This document shows, piece after piece, positions 28,296 through 37,528 of a DNA stretch of 59,055 nucleotides. The notes beneath the pieces were generated by a model. That model had not been told where the DNA came from and did not search any database. It saw nothing but the letters and a program-made list of their open reading frames with translations. Position 1 is the stretch's first letter. The number at the start of each line of letters is the position of its first letter. Position numbers and translations under genes: made by a program. Source of the stretch: CAYUNA01 sp047629355 (GTDB taxonomy: Bacteria; Bacteroidota; Bacteroidia; Chitinophagales; Saprospiraceae); assembly GCA_047629355.1 (NCBI GenBank), contig JBLHWU010000003.1, positions 1 to 59,055 on the forward strand, written 5' to 3'.

Positions 28296-28889
28296 CTACT
28301 TTAACCAACCCGTCACACTCAATCTATCTTTCTCCGCAATCATCACTTCATGTTCCAATAAATCACTTTTAAAAATAACGGTTCTCGCCCAAATTGGTAG
28401 CACGGGAATAGCTCTTTCTTCGGTATAAATCATCAACTTTCCACCATCCGTCTCTATCCAATCTTCATTTAAATAAGTTACCATCGAAAACTTCCGTGCA
28501 TTGTCATTTTTAAAGCGGTCAATGTGCCTTTTGTAAAATGCGCCTTTTTCAAAACAAGCATAATGAAATTCTGAATTCTGAATGCCTGTATAGCAAGTTC
28601 GATTCAAATATTGGCAGAAATCGTTGATTTGTTGATTGAATAATTGCTCAAATTTATTAGTAGAATCCTGCTCAATCCACTTGATTTTATCGGTTCTAAT
28701 TTGTTGATTTTTAACGAGTTGAGCTTTGTTACCGACACCTGATTTTTCCAAAATATCAGCTTTCATTTTCATTAATAACTGCTTTTTTAAACCAATCAAT
28801 ATACTGGCGTCAAAAAAGCCATCTGCAACTGCGTAATTGTGTTTTAACAAATCGTGAATGACTTGTTCGTACTTTGGATTTAGCTCCAT
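28296..28889 (-). CDS. 2-oxoglutarate/Fe(II)-dependent oxygenase (prolyl 4-hydroxylase-like)
   Basis: A 197-residue cytosolic enzyme. The iron ligands fit His122 and Asp124 in YKRHIDRF and His180 in LLEHEVM, with Arg189 in DRLSVTGW for 2-oxoglutarate. The double-stranded beta-helix core runs SMVTYLNEDWIETDGGKLMIY to TVIFKSDLLEH. I placed the start at ATG 28889 (MELNPKYEQ); a GTG 45 bp upstream would add an unlikely leader. The target protein or small molecule is unknown. Confidence 0.82.
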   Translation of the reverse strand: MELNPKYEQVIHDLLKHNYAVADGFFDASILIGLKKQLLMKMKADILEKSGVGNKAQLVKNQQIRTDKIKWIEQDSTNKFEQLFNQQINDFCQYLNRTCYTGIQNSEFHYACFEKGAFYKRHIDRFKNDNARKFSMVTYLNEDWIETDGGKLMIYTEERAIPVLPIWARTVIFKSDLLEHEVMIAEKDRLSVTGWLK

Positions 28890-29146
28890 AAAATCACCCA
28901 GTTTGTGTCGCAAAATTTGGTTTGGGTACACCAAAGGAAAAGGTTATAAAGCGAATAGCCCAAAAATGGATAACCATTGCAACTTTGTTACAGTAATTAG
29001 GACATTACAATTAATAAAACGTTTAATTTATTAGTTGTTATTGTGCCTTACATCAAAAAACCTCTGGTTTACTTGTCTAAACCGTCTCTTGTAGTTGGTC
29101 GATTTCGCCAACCCCGACTTGTTGTTTTTAAACTTTGCTACGTTTT

Positions 29147-30091
29147 TTAGCTAAATCTGGTCTGTGCCCAAATTTTCTGCTGCTTCTCCGACAAAAATGT
29201 CCACGCCACAATCCGACTTTTCTTATTCCCTTGCTCCATCGGAATGACTTTCATCTTCACCGCCTTCGCTTTTTCCAACATTTTTTCCACTGGTTTCAAA
29301 TTCGATTCTTTAGAAATCAAGGTCGAAAACCAAAGGCAAGACATTGCAAAATTCGTGCTTTCTTGAATCATTATTTCCACAAATCTTCGTTCGCCACCTT
29401 TATAAAATAATTCCGTTTTTTGACCACCAAAGTTCAAAGCTGGCATTTCTATTTTTTTACCTTTAGCCAGATTTTTTAGCTTTCGTGCAGTCCCTTTCGC
29501 CGCTTCCGCTTTCGATGCATGAAAGGGCGGGTTGCAGATTGACAAATCATACTTTTCTCCTTCCTTAAAAACACCGGTAAAAATATTATCTGACCTCCGT
29601 TGCTGCCGAATTTTTACTTTATCCCTCAAAGACCGATTTTTCTTAACAGTATCACGTGCTGTCTCAATCGCCACTGGATTAACATCCGTCGCTACAAACG
29701 ACCAATCATAAGATTTGACGCCAATAATTGGATAAATACAACTTGCACCCATACCAATATCCAGACATTTCACTTTCGTACCTTTTGGCATTTTTCCACC
29801 ATTGGATTCTTTCAAAAGATCTGCTATATAATGCAGATAATCCGCTCGTCCAGGCACCGGAGGACACAAATAATTGTCAGGAATTGCCCAATAATCAATA
29901 TCGTAATGATGCTGCAATAATGCCTGATTCAAGGCTTTAACCGCCGTTGGATTGAAAAAATCAATCGTCTCTGTCCCGTATTTATTAACGTGAACAAAAG
30001 GCGTCAAATCCGAATTAACTGCGCATAACTGCTTAAAATCGTAAGCGTTACGATGCGCATTGCGTGGGTGTAATTTTATTTTTTCTGACAA
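29147..30091 (-). CDS. rlmF: 23S rRNA (adenine(1618)-N6)-methyltransferase
   Basis: A 314-residue SAM-dependent rRNA methyltransferase. KLHPRNAHRNAYDFKQLC at the start and NPTAVKALNQALL are strongly family-specific. CLDIGMGASCIYPIIG is the SAM motif and CNPPFHASKAEA holds the N6-adenine catalytic NPPF. The most plausible start is TTG at 30091, because the E. coli protein likewise has about ten residues before HPRN. The frame is open to another TTG at 30118 inside a hairpin repeat. No ATG is available. Confidence 0.9.
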   Translation of the reverse strand: MSEKIKLHPRNAHRNAYDFKQLCAVNSDLTPFVHVNKYGTETIDFFNPTAVKALNQALLQHHYDIDYWAIPDNYLCPPVPGRADYLHYIADLLKESNGGKMPKGTKVKCLDIGMGASCIYPIIGVKSYDWSFVATDVNPVAIETARDTVKKNRSLRDKVKIRQQRRSDNIFTGVFKEGEKYDLSICNPPFHASKAEAAKGTARKLKNLAKGKKIEMPALNFGGQKTELFYKGGERRFVEIMIQESTNFAMSCLWFSTLISKESNLKPVEKMLEKAKAVKMKVIPMEQGNKKSRIVAWTFLSEKQQKIWAQTRFS

Positions 30092-30109
30092 GTTTTCTTT
30101 GTTTTTAGT

Positions 30110-30203
30110 GTACCGCAAACTTCCAGTTTGCGCACGTCATGTTTAACATGCTGACTGTAAAATATAAAAAAATGGAGGAGTGCAAACTGGAAGTTTGCAT
30201 TAC
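30110..30203. repeat. Inverted repeat between rlmF and the SDR gene
   Basis: GCAAACTTCCAGTTTGC (30116-30132) and TGCAAACTGGAAGTTTGCA (about 30182-30200) are palindromes that also pair with each other. This is a REP-like unit of the kind seen elsewhere in the window. Confidence 0.5.
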
Positions 30204-30205
30204 AC

Positions 30206-30997
30206 TCAGGTAACTTTACTACTCATCACTACGTTTTTTAATAGCTTTGGTGACAACCGTTTTAAATAAATTGCCAATATCTCTTTACCTCCAAAATACA
30301 CTTCATCTTTCTTTTTAAAAACGGCATTCACCACTTTTTTAGCCAATTCAGAAGGCAACATTCCAGCGTTTTGCGCATCATCCATTTTCCCCTGTTTTTC
30401 ACCATCGCCGACCAACGCATTTTTAGAAATATCCGTCTTAATAAACCCCGGACAAACCATCGTCACCTGCAATCCTTCTAGCTCAATTTCCATCCGCAAC
30501 GCATCAAAAAATCCATGCAGACCATGTTTCGCAGCAGCGTAAGACGACCGCAAAGGTGACGAAAATTTTCCCATCAAACTCGACATGACCACAAAATGTC
30601 CAGTTTTTCTTGATAACAGGTGTGGCAAAATCGCTTTTGTCAGGGCAATCGTTCCCAAAAGATTAATATTTATCAACCGTTCATCGACTGAAAAATCGGT
30701 ATCTTTTGCCAATGACCGCTGTGAAACACCAGCATTATTGACTAAAATATCAATTTGTCCCGCTTTTTTAACGGCGCTTTTTGCCTTTTCAGGTAAAGAG
30801 GCAAAATCAGCAACATCCAAGGTTTCAATCCAAACTTGCACCTTGGAATTACAGTTGGCAGCTACTTTTTTCAAAGCTTCTTCCCGGCGAGCGGATAGTA
30901 CTAAATTGGCACCTTGATTGGCAAATTCATAGGCCAATGCTTCGCCGATTCCAGAGGATGCGCCCGTAATCCAGACGGTTTTATTTTTAAAATTCAT
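30206..30997 (-). CDS. Short-chain dehydrogenase/reductase
   Basis: A 263-residue Rossmann-fold oxidoreductase. The nucleotide motif is TGASSGIGEALA, NNAGVS is the structural motif, and the catalytic residues are Ser in VVMSSLMG with Tyr and Lys in SYAAAKHG. SARREE after the second strand suggests NADP preference. It most resembles the DHRS7-like group. The substrate is unknown. The start at 30997 (MNFKNKTVWITG) is preferred to 31018 because it aligns with family members. Confidence 0.87.
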   Translation of the reverse strand: MNFKNKTVWITGASSGIGEALAYEFANQGANLVLSARREEALKKVAANCNSKVQVWIETLDVADFASLPEKAKSAVKKAGQIDILVNNAGVSQRSLAKDTDFSVDERLININLLGTIALTKAILPHLLSRKTGHFVVMSSLMGKFSSPLRSSYAAAKHGLHGFFDALRMEIELEGLQVTMVCPGFIKTDISKNALVGDGEKQGKMDDAQNAGMLPSELAKKVVNAVFKKKDEVYFGGKEILAIYLKRLSPKLLKNVVMSSKVT

Positions 30998-31118
30998 AGT
31001 TAAATTTAAGTCATTCAAGTAACTCAGGTTTTAAATCCGAGCAACTGTCTCTGGGTTTTCCAACCTTTAGCTGTTAGATTTTATTGTTTTGCTAACCCGA
31101 GTTACTTGAACCCTTGTA

Positions 31119-31598
31119 TTAAAATATCAAATCCCACGTTACTGCGATGATTTTATAAATGATCCAAATCAACAGCACAAACATCGCTATCAAAGCAATT
31201 AAAACGCCAATCAGTATTGGCCAAATGCTGCCATTGTGCTTGCCTTCCTCATAATGTTCCTCCAATAAATGATAATTTCGACGGTTTGATTTATAGCCTA
31301 AATCAAAAAGGTCACCCAAAATTGGAATACTGCCTACTGTGGTATCAAGGAAAATATTCCCCAACATTTTAGTCACCAATATCCCGCTTGCCCCGTGTCG
31401 AACCATTACCAAAACCAAGGCTGATGACATCAAAAAACTTACCATATCGCCCGCATACGGTACAAGTCCAATCAAAAAATCCAAGCCAAATTTTATATTT
31501 GTGCCAGGAATCGTGAATCGGTTGTCTAAAGTTTTCGTTAGAGAATCGAGCGTCTGTAATTGTGGGGGCGTCGTATTAATAATATCTGTTTCAGCCAT
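31119..31598 (-). CDS. DUF4112 membrane protein
   Basis: A 159-residue protein. TLDNRFTIPGTNIKFGLDFLIGLVPYAGD and VGSIPILGDLFDLGYKSNRRNYHLLEEHY are the DUF4112 signature. Three hydrophobic segments are visible, the last (WPILIGVLIALIAMFVLLIWII) near the C-terminus. No function is known for the family. It is monocistronic, about 100 bp upstream of the SDR gene in the same direction, with an inverted CGAGTTACTTGAA-type repeat between them. Confidence 0.85.
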   Translation of the reverse strand: MAETDIINTTPPQLQTLDSLTKTLDNRFTIPGTNIKFGLDFLIGLVPYAGDMVSFLMSSALVLVMVRHGASGILVTKMLGNIFLDTTVGSIPILGDLFDLGYKSNRRNYHLLEEHYEEGKHNGSIWPILIGVLIALIAMFVLLIWIIYKIIAVTWDLIF

Positions 31599-31639
31599 TG
31601 TTGAATGAATTGAAGTGTCGATGTTTCCTAGTGGTGTAG

Positions 31640-31860
31640 CCCGAAAATAACTACCTACTCTAAAACAAAGGGAGTTTGAGGGGTGAAAATGGTTTTGTAA
31701 AAACTATTTTCACCTCTCAATAACCTCACCCCCCTCGCCGAAGGCGAGGGGCACTATGTTTTAGGAAGCTCGAAAATCTTAGGATTTTCTCACTTCTCAA
31801 ATTAAGTAGGTAGGTATTTAAGGGTTGTTGCACTAGTGTTATTTTTTACCGTTACTAAGT
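31640..31860. repeat. Three-hairpin element E3 plus a lone family-A end
   Basis: Outer arms AATAACTACCTACT (31646-31659) and AGTAGGTAGGTATT (31805-31818) pair. Between them are hairpins 1 (TTGAGGGGTGAAAATGGTTT../..ACTATTTTCACCTCTCAA), 2 (CCCCTCGCC GAA GGCGAGGGG) and 3 (GAAGCTCGAAAATC..GATTTTCTCACTTC). A solitary family-A right end (TTTTTTACCGTTAC-TAA) follows at 31841-31858. The 31599-31926 gap holds no gene. Confidence 0.65.
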
Positions 31861-31926
31861 CCTAAATATTTTGAAACATACGCACAATTAAGGTTGCAAA
31901 ATTAGTAAAATAAACTCGGTAAAATG

Positions 31927-32769
31927 ATGAAAATAAAAACATTAGAAAATGTCTCAATTTCGGAACTCACAAGTGTTTACAATCGTGGGTTCTCGGATTA
32001 TGTTATCAAATTTAATGCGGAGGAGTCCTATTTGACAGAACGTTGGGCGGGTGCAAGAGTTCAGTTGGATTATTCGGTGGGCGGTTGGTTGAATGGACAG
32101 TTATCAGGTTTACTGATGTCTGGAATTGATATTTTTAAAGGTAAAAAAACAGCATTCAATGCGGCGACTTGTGTTGTACCTGACGCCCGAGGGAATGCGT
32201 TTACCCGAAAGGCGTATGATTATTTGATACCAAAATTCAAGGCAATTGGAGTTGAAAGTATGCAATTGGAAGTTATTCAAAGCAATGAGTGGGCCGTTAG
32301 GGTCTATGAAAAAATTGGCTTCAATATCGTGCGGAAATTATTGTGTTTTAAAGGGGAGCCAGGTTTTAAGGAAGTAATTGCTCATCAAGATATTGAAATT
32401 GAAAGAAGCAATCAGTTTGATTTTGAAAACCAGGACTATTTTATCAATTTTCAACCTTCTTGGGAACATCTTTCTACTGCCATTAATTTGAAATGGGACG
32501 CTCACGAATGTTTCACGTTATCCAAAAATGAGGAACTCTTAGCATATGTGATTTTAGCAAAAAAAGATGGGCGAATCAAACAATTTTACACGCACCCTGA
32601 TGAAAAAGGCAAAGGGTATGAAGAGGTTTTAATTTCAAAAGTCTGTCAATATTATCCTTCCTTATTAGTCGTCAATGTAGATGGAAATGATACGGACCTA
32701 ATGAACTTTTATCAAAGAATTGGGTTAAGAAGAAACTTCAATCAATTTGAAATGGAGATGGAGATTTGA
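31927..32769 (+). CDS. GNAT-type acetyltransferase with two GNAT-like halves
   Basis: A 280-residue protein. The first half is a GNAT domain (VVPDARGNAFTRKAYDYLIPKFKAIG is the acetyl-CoA loop, then VIQSNEWAVRVYEKIGF). The second half repeats the pattern in weaker form (FYTHPDEKGKGYEEVLISKV, DLMNFYQRIGLRRNF). Tandem GNAT proteins are common and the substrate cannot be told. ATG 31927 is chosen over 31924, the difference being one residue. Confidence 0.8.
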   Translation: MKIKTLENVSISELTSVYNRGFSDYVIKFNAEESYLTERWAGARVQLDYSVGGWLNGQLSGLLMSGIDIFKGKKTAFNAATCVVPDARGNAFTRKAYDYLIPKFKAIGVESMQLEVIQSNEWAVRVYEKIGFNIVRKLLCFKGEPGFKEVIAHQDIEIERSNQFDFENQDYFINFQPSWEHLSTAINLKWDAHECFTLSKNEELLAYVILAKKDGRIKQFYTHPDEKGKGYEEVLISKVCQYYPSLLVVNVDGNDTDLMNFYQRIGLRRNFNQFEMEMEI

Positions 32770-32915
32770 GTTGTTTAGCGTTTTGGACATTTAGATATTT
32801 GGATTGTGAAAAGAAATAGTCCGCAGCTTTACACATCTAAATTTCTAAATTTCCAAATTTCTGAAAGGCCAAATATCCCATTTAATTCGCCTACTTTTAC
32901 GAAAAAAAAACGAAT

Positions 32916-34682
32916 ATGAGACTGCTTATTTTTTCTATTATATCAATTATTCCTACCTTAATTTTCGGTCAAACTGACCGGATTATCGTCGATGCTCATT
33001 TTGAGGATTGGGCAGATGTTCCAGTATTGTTGGATGATTCTGCTAACGATAATAACTTGTCCAACGTTGATTTTAGAGAACTCAAAGTGGCGAATGATGC
33101 AGAATATATCTTTTTTAAAATTGATATTAGTACAGAGTTGAACCTACAAAGTTTTAATAAAATCGAATTATTTATTGATGCGGATAATAATCCAAATACA
33201 GGAATTACGGCACATGGAATTGGTTCGGAAATTATTTATGACTTTGGGGAGCGTGATGGTTCTGTGCGCGTAGGAACGAATACTTTCACCGTTTATCATG
33301 ACGACATTGGACTCTTTTCTGCACCAACGGTAACGGGTAGCGTTTTTGAAATTGCGATTCGGCGAGACTTAATTTTTAATGGTCAACAGCTGTTTTCTGG
33401 TAACAAAATAAGCGTCGTTTTTGAAGATGATGTCAACACAGGTGACCGTTTACCAGATGCATCAGGAGGTGTTGAATATACTTTTACAAATGAAAATCCC
33501 GCTGAATTCCCGCCGTTTTCGATTGAAAAACAACAGGACAACGCTTTTCGAGTAATGACTTATAATGTGTTGCAAGACGCAATATTTGAAAGCAACAATC
33601 AGGCTCGGTATCAGCGAATTTTTCAAGCAACGAATCCACAAATCATTGGTTTTCAAGAGATTTATGACCATAGCTCAGCGCAAGTGGCGAATAAAATTGA
33701 AGGTTTTTTGCCATCTGGACCAGGGGAACAATGGTATCATAAATTAATCAATCCCGATATTATTTGTGTTAGTCGTTTTCCGATTGTCGATGATTTTGTT
33801 TTGGAAGGTTCGAATGGAGGACAAAATAACGGTGCATTTTTGCTGGACCTAGGCGAAGATTTTGACTCAGAATTGCTATTTGTTGTAGCGCACACCCCCT
33901 GTTGTGACAATAGTTTTGGACGACAGCAAGAAGTTGATAATATGATGGCATTTATCCGTGATTCCAAATCTGGAGAGGGCGATTTGCAATTGCAAAACGA
34001 GACGCCTATTGTAATAGTAGGTGATATGAATATTGTTGGTGACCGTGAAAATTATGAGACGATGTTGACGGGAGATATTATCTTTAACTCAACTTATGGA
34101 CCTGATTTTGCGCCCGATTGGGACGGTTCTGATTTTGAAGATGTTGAACCAACGACGACTTTTACGCCGCTGACATTCACTTGGAACAACCCATTTGGCT
34201 CGTATTCTCCAGGAAAGTTAGATGTGATTATTTATTCAGGTTCGGTGATGGAAAAAATAAATGCGTATTCCTTATTCACTTCTGCGTTGCCACAAGATAC
34301 CTTGAATGCTTATAATTTGCAGGGAAATGATACGCCATTTGCATCAGACCATTTGCCTGTTATTGCTGATTTTACGTTAAACAAAATCGTGCCAACGGTT
34401 GAAGTTTTTAAGAAAGAAAATGGAACTCAAATTGTCAATGTTTCCCCAAATCCAATTGTAGAAAATGCAGACATTCAGGTGTTCATCAAAGGAAATGAAA
34501 GTATGAAATTAACTATCTGGAATGCTGTTGGACAACAAGTTTCGACTATTTTTGATGGTGAAAAAGGGGAGGGGATGCATATTTTTAAAATGGAAACGAA
34601 GAACTTACCGTCAGGAAATTATTTTATTCAATTAAAAACGCCGACGACGCTACTTTCTAAGAAAATTCAACTAGTAAAATAG
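32916..34682 (+). CDS. Secreted endonuclease/exonuclease/phosphatase-family protein with T9SS tag
   Basis: A 588-residue protein. Signal peptide ends IFGQ. Residues ~20-190 resemble a CBM9-like surface domain (IIVDAHFEDWADVPVLLDD, IELFIDADNNPNTG). The EEP domain begins FRVMTYNVLQD (about 210), with FQEIYDH (metal Glu), VVAHTPCC, VIVGDMNIVGD (catalytic Asp-x-Asn) and ASDHLPVIADF (catalytic Asp-His). The C-terminus is a type A T9SS sorting domain (VSPNPIVENADIQV..NYFIQLKT..KIQLVK). It is probably an extracellular nuclease or phosphodiesterase. Confidence 0.88.
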   Translation: MRLLIFSIISIIPTLIFGQTDRIIVDAHFEDWADVPVLLDDSANDNNLSNVDFRELKVANDAEYIFFKIDISTELNLQSFNKIELFIDADNNPNTGITAHGIGSEIIYDFGERDGSVRVGTNTFTVYHDDIGLFSAPTVTGSVFEIAIRRDLIFNGQQLFSGNKISVVFEDDVNTGDRLPDASGGVEYTFTNENPAEFPPFSIEKQQDNAFRVMTYNVLQDAIFESNNQARYQRIFQATNPQIIGFQEIYDHSSAQVANKIEGFLPSGPGEQWYHKLINPDIICVSRFPIVDDFVLEGSNGGQNNGAFLLDLGEDFDSELLFVVAHTPCCDNSFGRQQEVDNMMAFIRDSKSGEGDLQLQNETPIVIVGDMNIVGDRENYETMLTGDIIFNSTYGPDFAPDWDGSDFEDVEPTTTFTPLTFTWNNPFGSYSPGKLDVIIYSGSVMEKINAYSLFTSALPQDTLNAYNLQGNDTPFASDHLPVIADFTLNKIVPTVEVFKKENGTQIVNVSPNPIVENADIQVFIKGNESMKLTIWNAVGQQVSTIFDGEKGEGMHIFKMETKNLPSGNYFIQLKTPTTLLSKKIQLVK

Positions 34683-34712
34683 AGAATGATTTTTTCACTT
34701 GGAATTCTTTTT

Positions 34713-34720
34713 TACCTTTG
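34713..34720 (+). promoter_or_regulatory. -7 box for gldC
   Basis: TACCTTTG fits TAnnTTTG, with TTGG about 14 nt upstream. It implies a leader of roughly 170 nt that carries the hairpin-forming tract AAGGGCGTTACTTGAAGC.. (about 34804-34833). Confidence 0.4.
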
Positions 34721-34899
34721 CCGACTGAAATTTGTGGAGAGTACTCTCGATTCCTAAAAGGGGGCATTACAGATTTTTAATTAACATCTTCACGGAGAAA
34801 ATTAAGGGCGTTACTTGAAGCAACACCCCTTAATTCAGTACTAAATAATAACTTGGATATACTCCCCCTAAGGGGTCGGGGGCGCCACTTGCAACAATT

Positions 34900-35256
34900 A
34901 TGATAAAAAAAACATCAAACATCAATATAAAAATTGGCTTAGACGAAAATAATGTCCCTGGACATTTGGAGTGGAAAGCTGATGACAATCCGAATCAAAA
35001 AGTACCGCAAGAATGCAAAGCAATGTTGCTGTCACTATTCGATGTGGATACCAAAGATACCATGAAAATTGACCTTTGGACAACCAAAATGCAGGTCAAC
35101 GAAATGGATCGTTTCTTTTATCAAACTTTAAAGGCGATGGCAGATACCTATTTTAAGGCGACGCAAAATCGGGAAATGGCGATTGATATGCAGCGTTTTG
35201 CGCAGTATTTTGGAGAGAAAACGGAGATTATTCCAAAGGAGGATAAACCTAAATAA
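34900..35256 (+). CDS. gldC: Gliding motility protein GldC
   Basis: A 118-residue protein matching GldC: KTSNINIKIGLDENNVPGHLEW at the start, then KAMLLSLFDVDTKDTMKIDLWT, FYQTLKAMADTYFKAT and MQRFAQYFGEKTEII. GldC is a small cytosolic or periplasm-facing accessory gliding protein found across Bacteroidota, including non-gliders. No other gld gene is adjacent, and the gene stands alone ahead of an element array. Confidence 0.88.
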   Translation: MIKKTSNINIKIGLDENNVPGHLEWKADDNPNQKVPQECKAMLLSLFDVDTKDTMKIDLWTTKMQVNEMDRFFYQTLKAMADTYFKATQNREMAIDMQRFAQYFGEKTEIIPKEDKPK

Positions 35257-35261
35257 CAAAT

Positions 35262-35767
35262 TAAGTAACGGTGAAAGAATAAGTCCGACATCTAGCAACA
35301 TTTATTTTGGTTTTAGTTTTTACTTTTGAAATAGGAGTTATCTCTATATAATGACTGTTTCAAAAGTGGAAAATAAAGGAAAAAAATACTTGATAGATGA
35401 CGGAGTTATTTTTTTACCGTTACTAAGTACGTGACATTATTTATTGGGGTAAAATTTGAAAGCAAGATTTTTTCGATAGTTTTCTTTTAAAAATCGTTGC
35501 ATGGTCTACATCACGGAACTATTTTTAAGAGGAAAATAGCGGAATAAAGATGTTTTCAAATTACCCCAATAAATAGTGTCACGTACTTAAGTAGGTTAGG
35601 GAGTGGAAAATAAATAATCTACCAATTATGACGAAGTAATTTTTTCTTTTAAAAGTCCTAAAAAAAGCGAGCATAACTGGCTATTTGAGACTTTTTTTAG
35701 GTTTTTTTAAAAGAAAAAGGGCGGGTCAGAATGACAGGTTATTTTTTTCCTACTTCCTAACCTCTTT
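35262..35767. repeat. Three-element chain A1-D2-H separated by single TAA/TTA triplets
   Basis: TAA, A1 core (35265-35423, GTAACGGTGAAAGAATAA..TTACCGTTAC), TAA (35424-35426), D2 core (35427-35586, GTACGTGACATTATTTATTG..CACGTAC), TTA/TAA (35587-35590), H core (35591-35764, GTAGGTTAGGGAGTGG..CTTCCTAACCTC). A1 carries the family-A centre (ATAATGACTGTTT). D2 carries, on the opposite strand, AAAAATAGTTCCGT..ATGCAACGATTTTT, like element C. H carries CTGGCTATTTGAGAC, like D1. The chain fills the gap between gldC and the glycosyltransferase. Confidence 0.7.
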
Positions 35768-35797
35768 AATTGAGTGAACGCAATTTGCAACTCGCTA

Positions 35798-36751
35798 ATG
35801 AACAATATTTTTCTTTCAATCATCACAGTTGTACAGACGCACGAGGAAATTCAGCAAGTGCCTGAATTACTGGAAAATCTGTACCCAGTCTTGAAGGAAA
35901 GTTTCTCGGATTTTGAAATTATTCTAGTCAACAATACCAATGGGCGGGATTTTTCAAAATTAATTGAATCCTTGGAAGATGGGTTGAAACACAATATTTT
36001 TCAAATAAACTTGTCTTCCGCCGTTAATAAAAACCACGCAATTTTAGCGGGATTGGATAGAGCAAATGGGGATTATACCATCATTTTTGAGTTTGATTTT
36101 TGCAAAAAGCCTAGCATTATTTTAGACCTTTTTGAAAAATCGCGGGAAGGAAATGACATTGTTTATTTGCAGGCCAAGAATCGTAAATCTAATCTTCGGG
36201 GACGCTTTTTTTACAAATTGTTCTACTCTATTTTAAAGAATTATTCTAACCTGAAAATTGACGAAAAAGCACACGATACGCGTATCATTTCTCGTCGTGC
36301 TCTGAATTCATTGCTTCGAATGCGCGAAAATTTGCGCTATATGAAAGCCTTGTATTCCTTGGTTGGCTATCAAACGACGAGTATTGAGGTTGATGAACCG
36401 TTGCGGCATGACCCAAACCTTTCTTTTTCCGAAAAATTTCGGACTTCGCTGATTGCGATTACTTCTTTTACTACTTTTTTGCGGAGTATGATGTTGTGGA
36501 TTTTTTTCACCTCCATTGTGTTTTTGGGGATGGTTATTTTTAACGCAATTAAAGTGAAAGTTAGCAATTACGATGTATTTGGCGATTATTATGAAGCCGT
36601 TCCTGGCTGGACTTTTATTGTTGTTTTAATGTCGATTTTCTTTGCCATTACCTGCTTGAATCTCTATATCATGTCGATTTATTTGAGCAATATTTATAAT
36701 GAAATTAAGCAGCGACCGCTGTATATTATTGAAAGTGTGCGGCGATTTTAA
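35798..36751 (+). CDS. Family 2 (DPM/GtrB-like) membrane glycosyltransferase
   Basis: A 317-residue protein. The N-terminal GT-A domain opens with LSIITVVQTHEEIQQVPELL. EIILVNNTNG and FEFDFCKKP sit where the nucleotide-sugar DxD region normally is; the classic DxD is replaced by EFDFC. Two C-terminal TM helices follow (MLWIFFTSIVFLGMVIFNAI, FIVVLMSIFFAITCLNLYIM), as in polyprenyl-phosphate sugar transferases. I use ATG 35798 (MNNIFLSIITVV) rather than a GTG 24 bp upstream. The acceptor is unknown. Confidence 0.8.
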   Translation: MNNIFLSIITVVQTHEEIQQVPELLENLYPVLKESFSDFEIILVNNTNGRDFSKLIESLEDGLKHNIFQINLSSAVNKNHAILAGLDRANGDYTIIFEFDFCKKPSIILDLFEKSREGNDIVYLQAKNRKSNLRGRFFYKLFYSILKNYSNLKIDEKAHDTRIISRRALNSLLRMRENLRYMKALYSLVGYQTTSIEVDEPLRHDPNLSFSEKFRTSLIAITSFTTFLRSMMLWIFFTSIVFLGMVIFNAIKVKVSNYDVFGDYYEAVPGWTFIVVLMSIFFAITCLNLYIMSIYLSNIYNEIKQRPLYIIESVRRF

Positions 36752-36827
36752 ACGTATTTTTCAAAACAATCTTTCCTTTCAACATTAGGCGGGTACGTTT
36801 TTTTTGCTAATGATTATCTGGGGTCAC

Positions 36828-37433
36828 TTAGTAGTTATTCAAGTTAATCCTGTCGGATGATTTGGCGCTTTTTAAATTTGTACTTCGTTAAAAAATACTC
36901 GCCATAGCAAAGGCTATGTCTGCGTTTTTTGTCTTGTACAAATTCAAAACTCGTCCAAATGCTATCCGACACTACTAACTTGAATAGCTACTTAGTAACG
37001 GTAAAAAGTAACTCCGCCATCTATCAAGTATTTCTTGTGCTCTTATTTTCCACTTTTTAAACAGTCATTATGTATAGATAACTCCTATTCAAAAAGTAAA
37101 AACTAAGACCAAAATAAATGTTGCCAGATGGCGGAGTTATTCTTTCACCGTTACTTAGTTCTACATTAAGACTCTTGTTTCCTTCTTTATCAATGGGGAG
37201 AGAGGTTTGAGGAAGAAAAATGGTTTTGTTTTTGCACCAGATTTAAGAGTCTTAAAGTAGAATTAGGAACGTGCAAAGCATAGGTTAATTAGTACGGGTT
37301 ACTTATAACAGATTTTGAGAATTAGTTTGGTCATTTCTCCACTTCGGTCGAAATGACAAGAGTATTTCAAAGGTGAAAAATATAGGTAAAATATCCTGTA
37401 AAGAAGCGATAGTTATTTATTTCACGTTCCTTA
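36828..37433. repeat. Four-element chain I-A2-J-B3 with single TTA spacers
   Basis: The order is TTA, I core (36831-36991, GTAGTTATTCAAGTTA../..TAACTTGAATAGCTAC), TTA, A2 core (36995-37154, GTAACGG..CCGTTAC), TTA, J core (37158-37262, GTTCTACATTAAGACTC../..GAGTCTTAAAGTAGAA), TTA, B3 core (37266-37430, GGAACGTG..CACGTTCC), TTA. Each core is an imperfect palindrome, and each neighbour pair shares one TTA. The centre of I contains the perfect hairpin CATAGC AAAG GCTATG. It occupies nearly all of the gap 36752-37528. Confidence 0.75.
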
Positions 37434-37528
37434 TACACCTATTTCAAAATACTAAAATTACCCAAGAATACTAAAATGAAAATCTTCGTCGTTTTGACAG
37501 CATTCTTTTTGAAACAACCAAACCTAAC

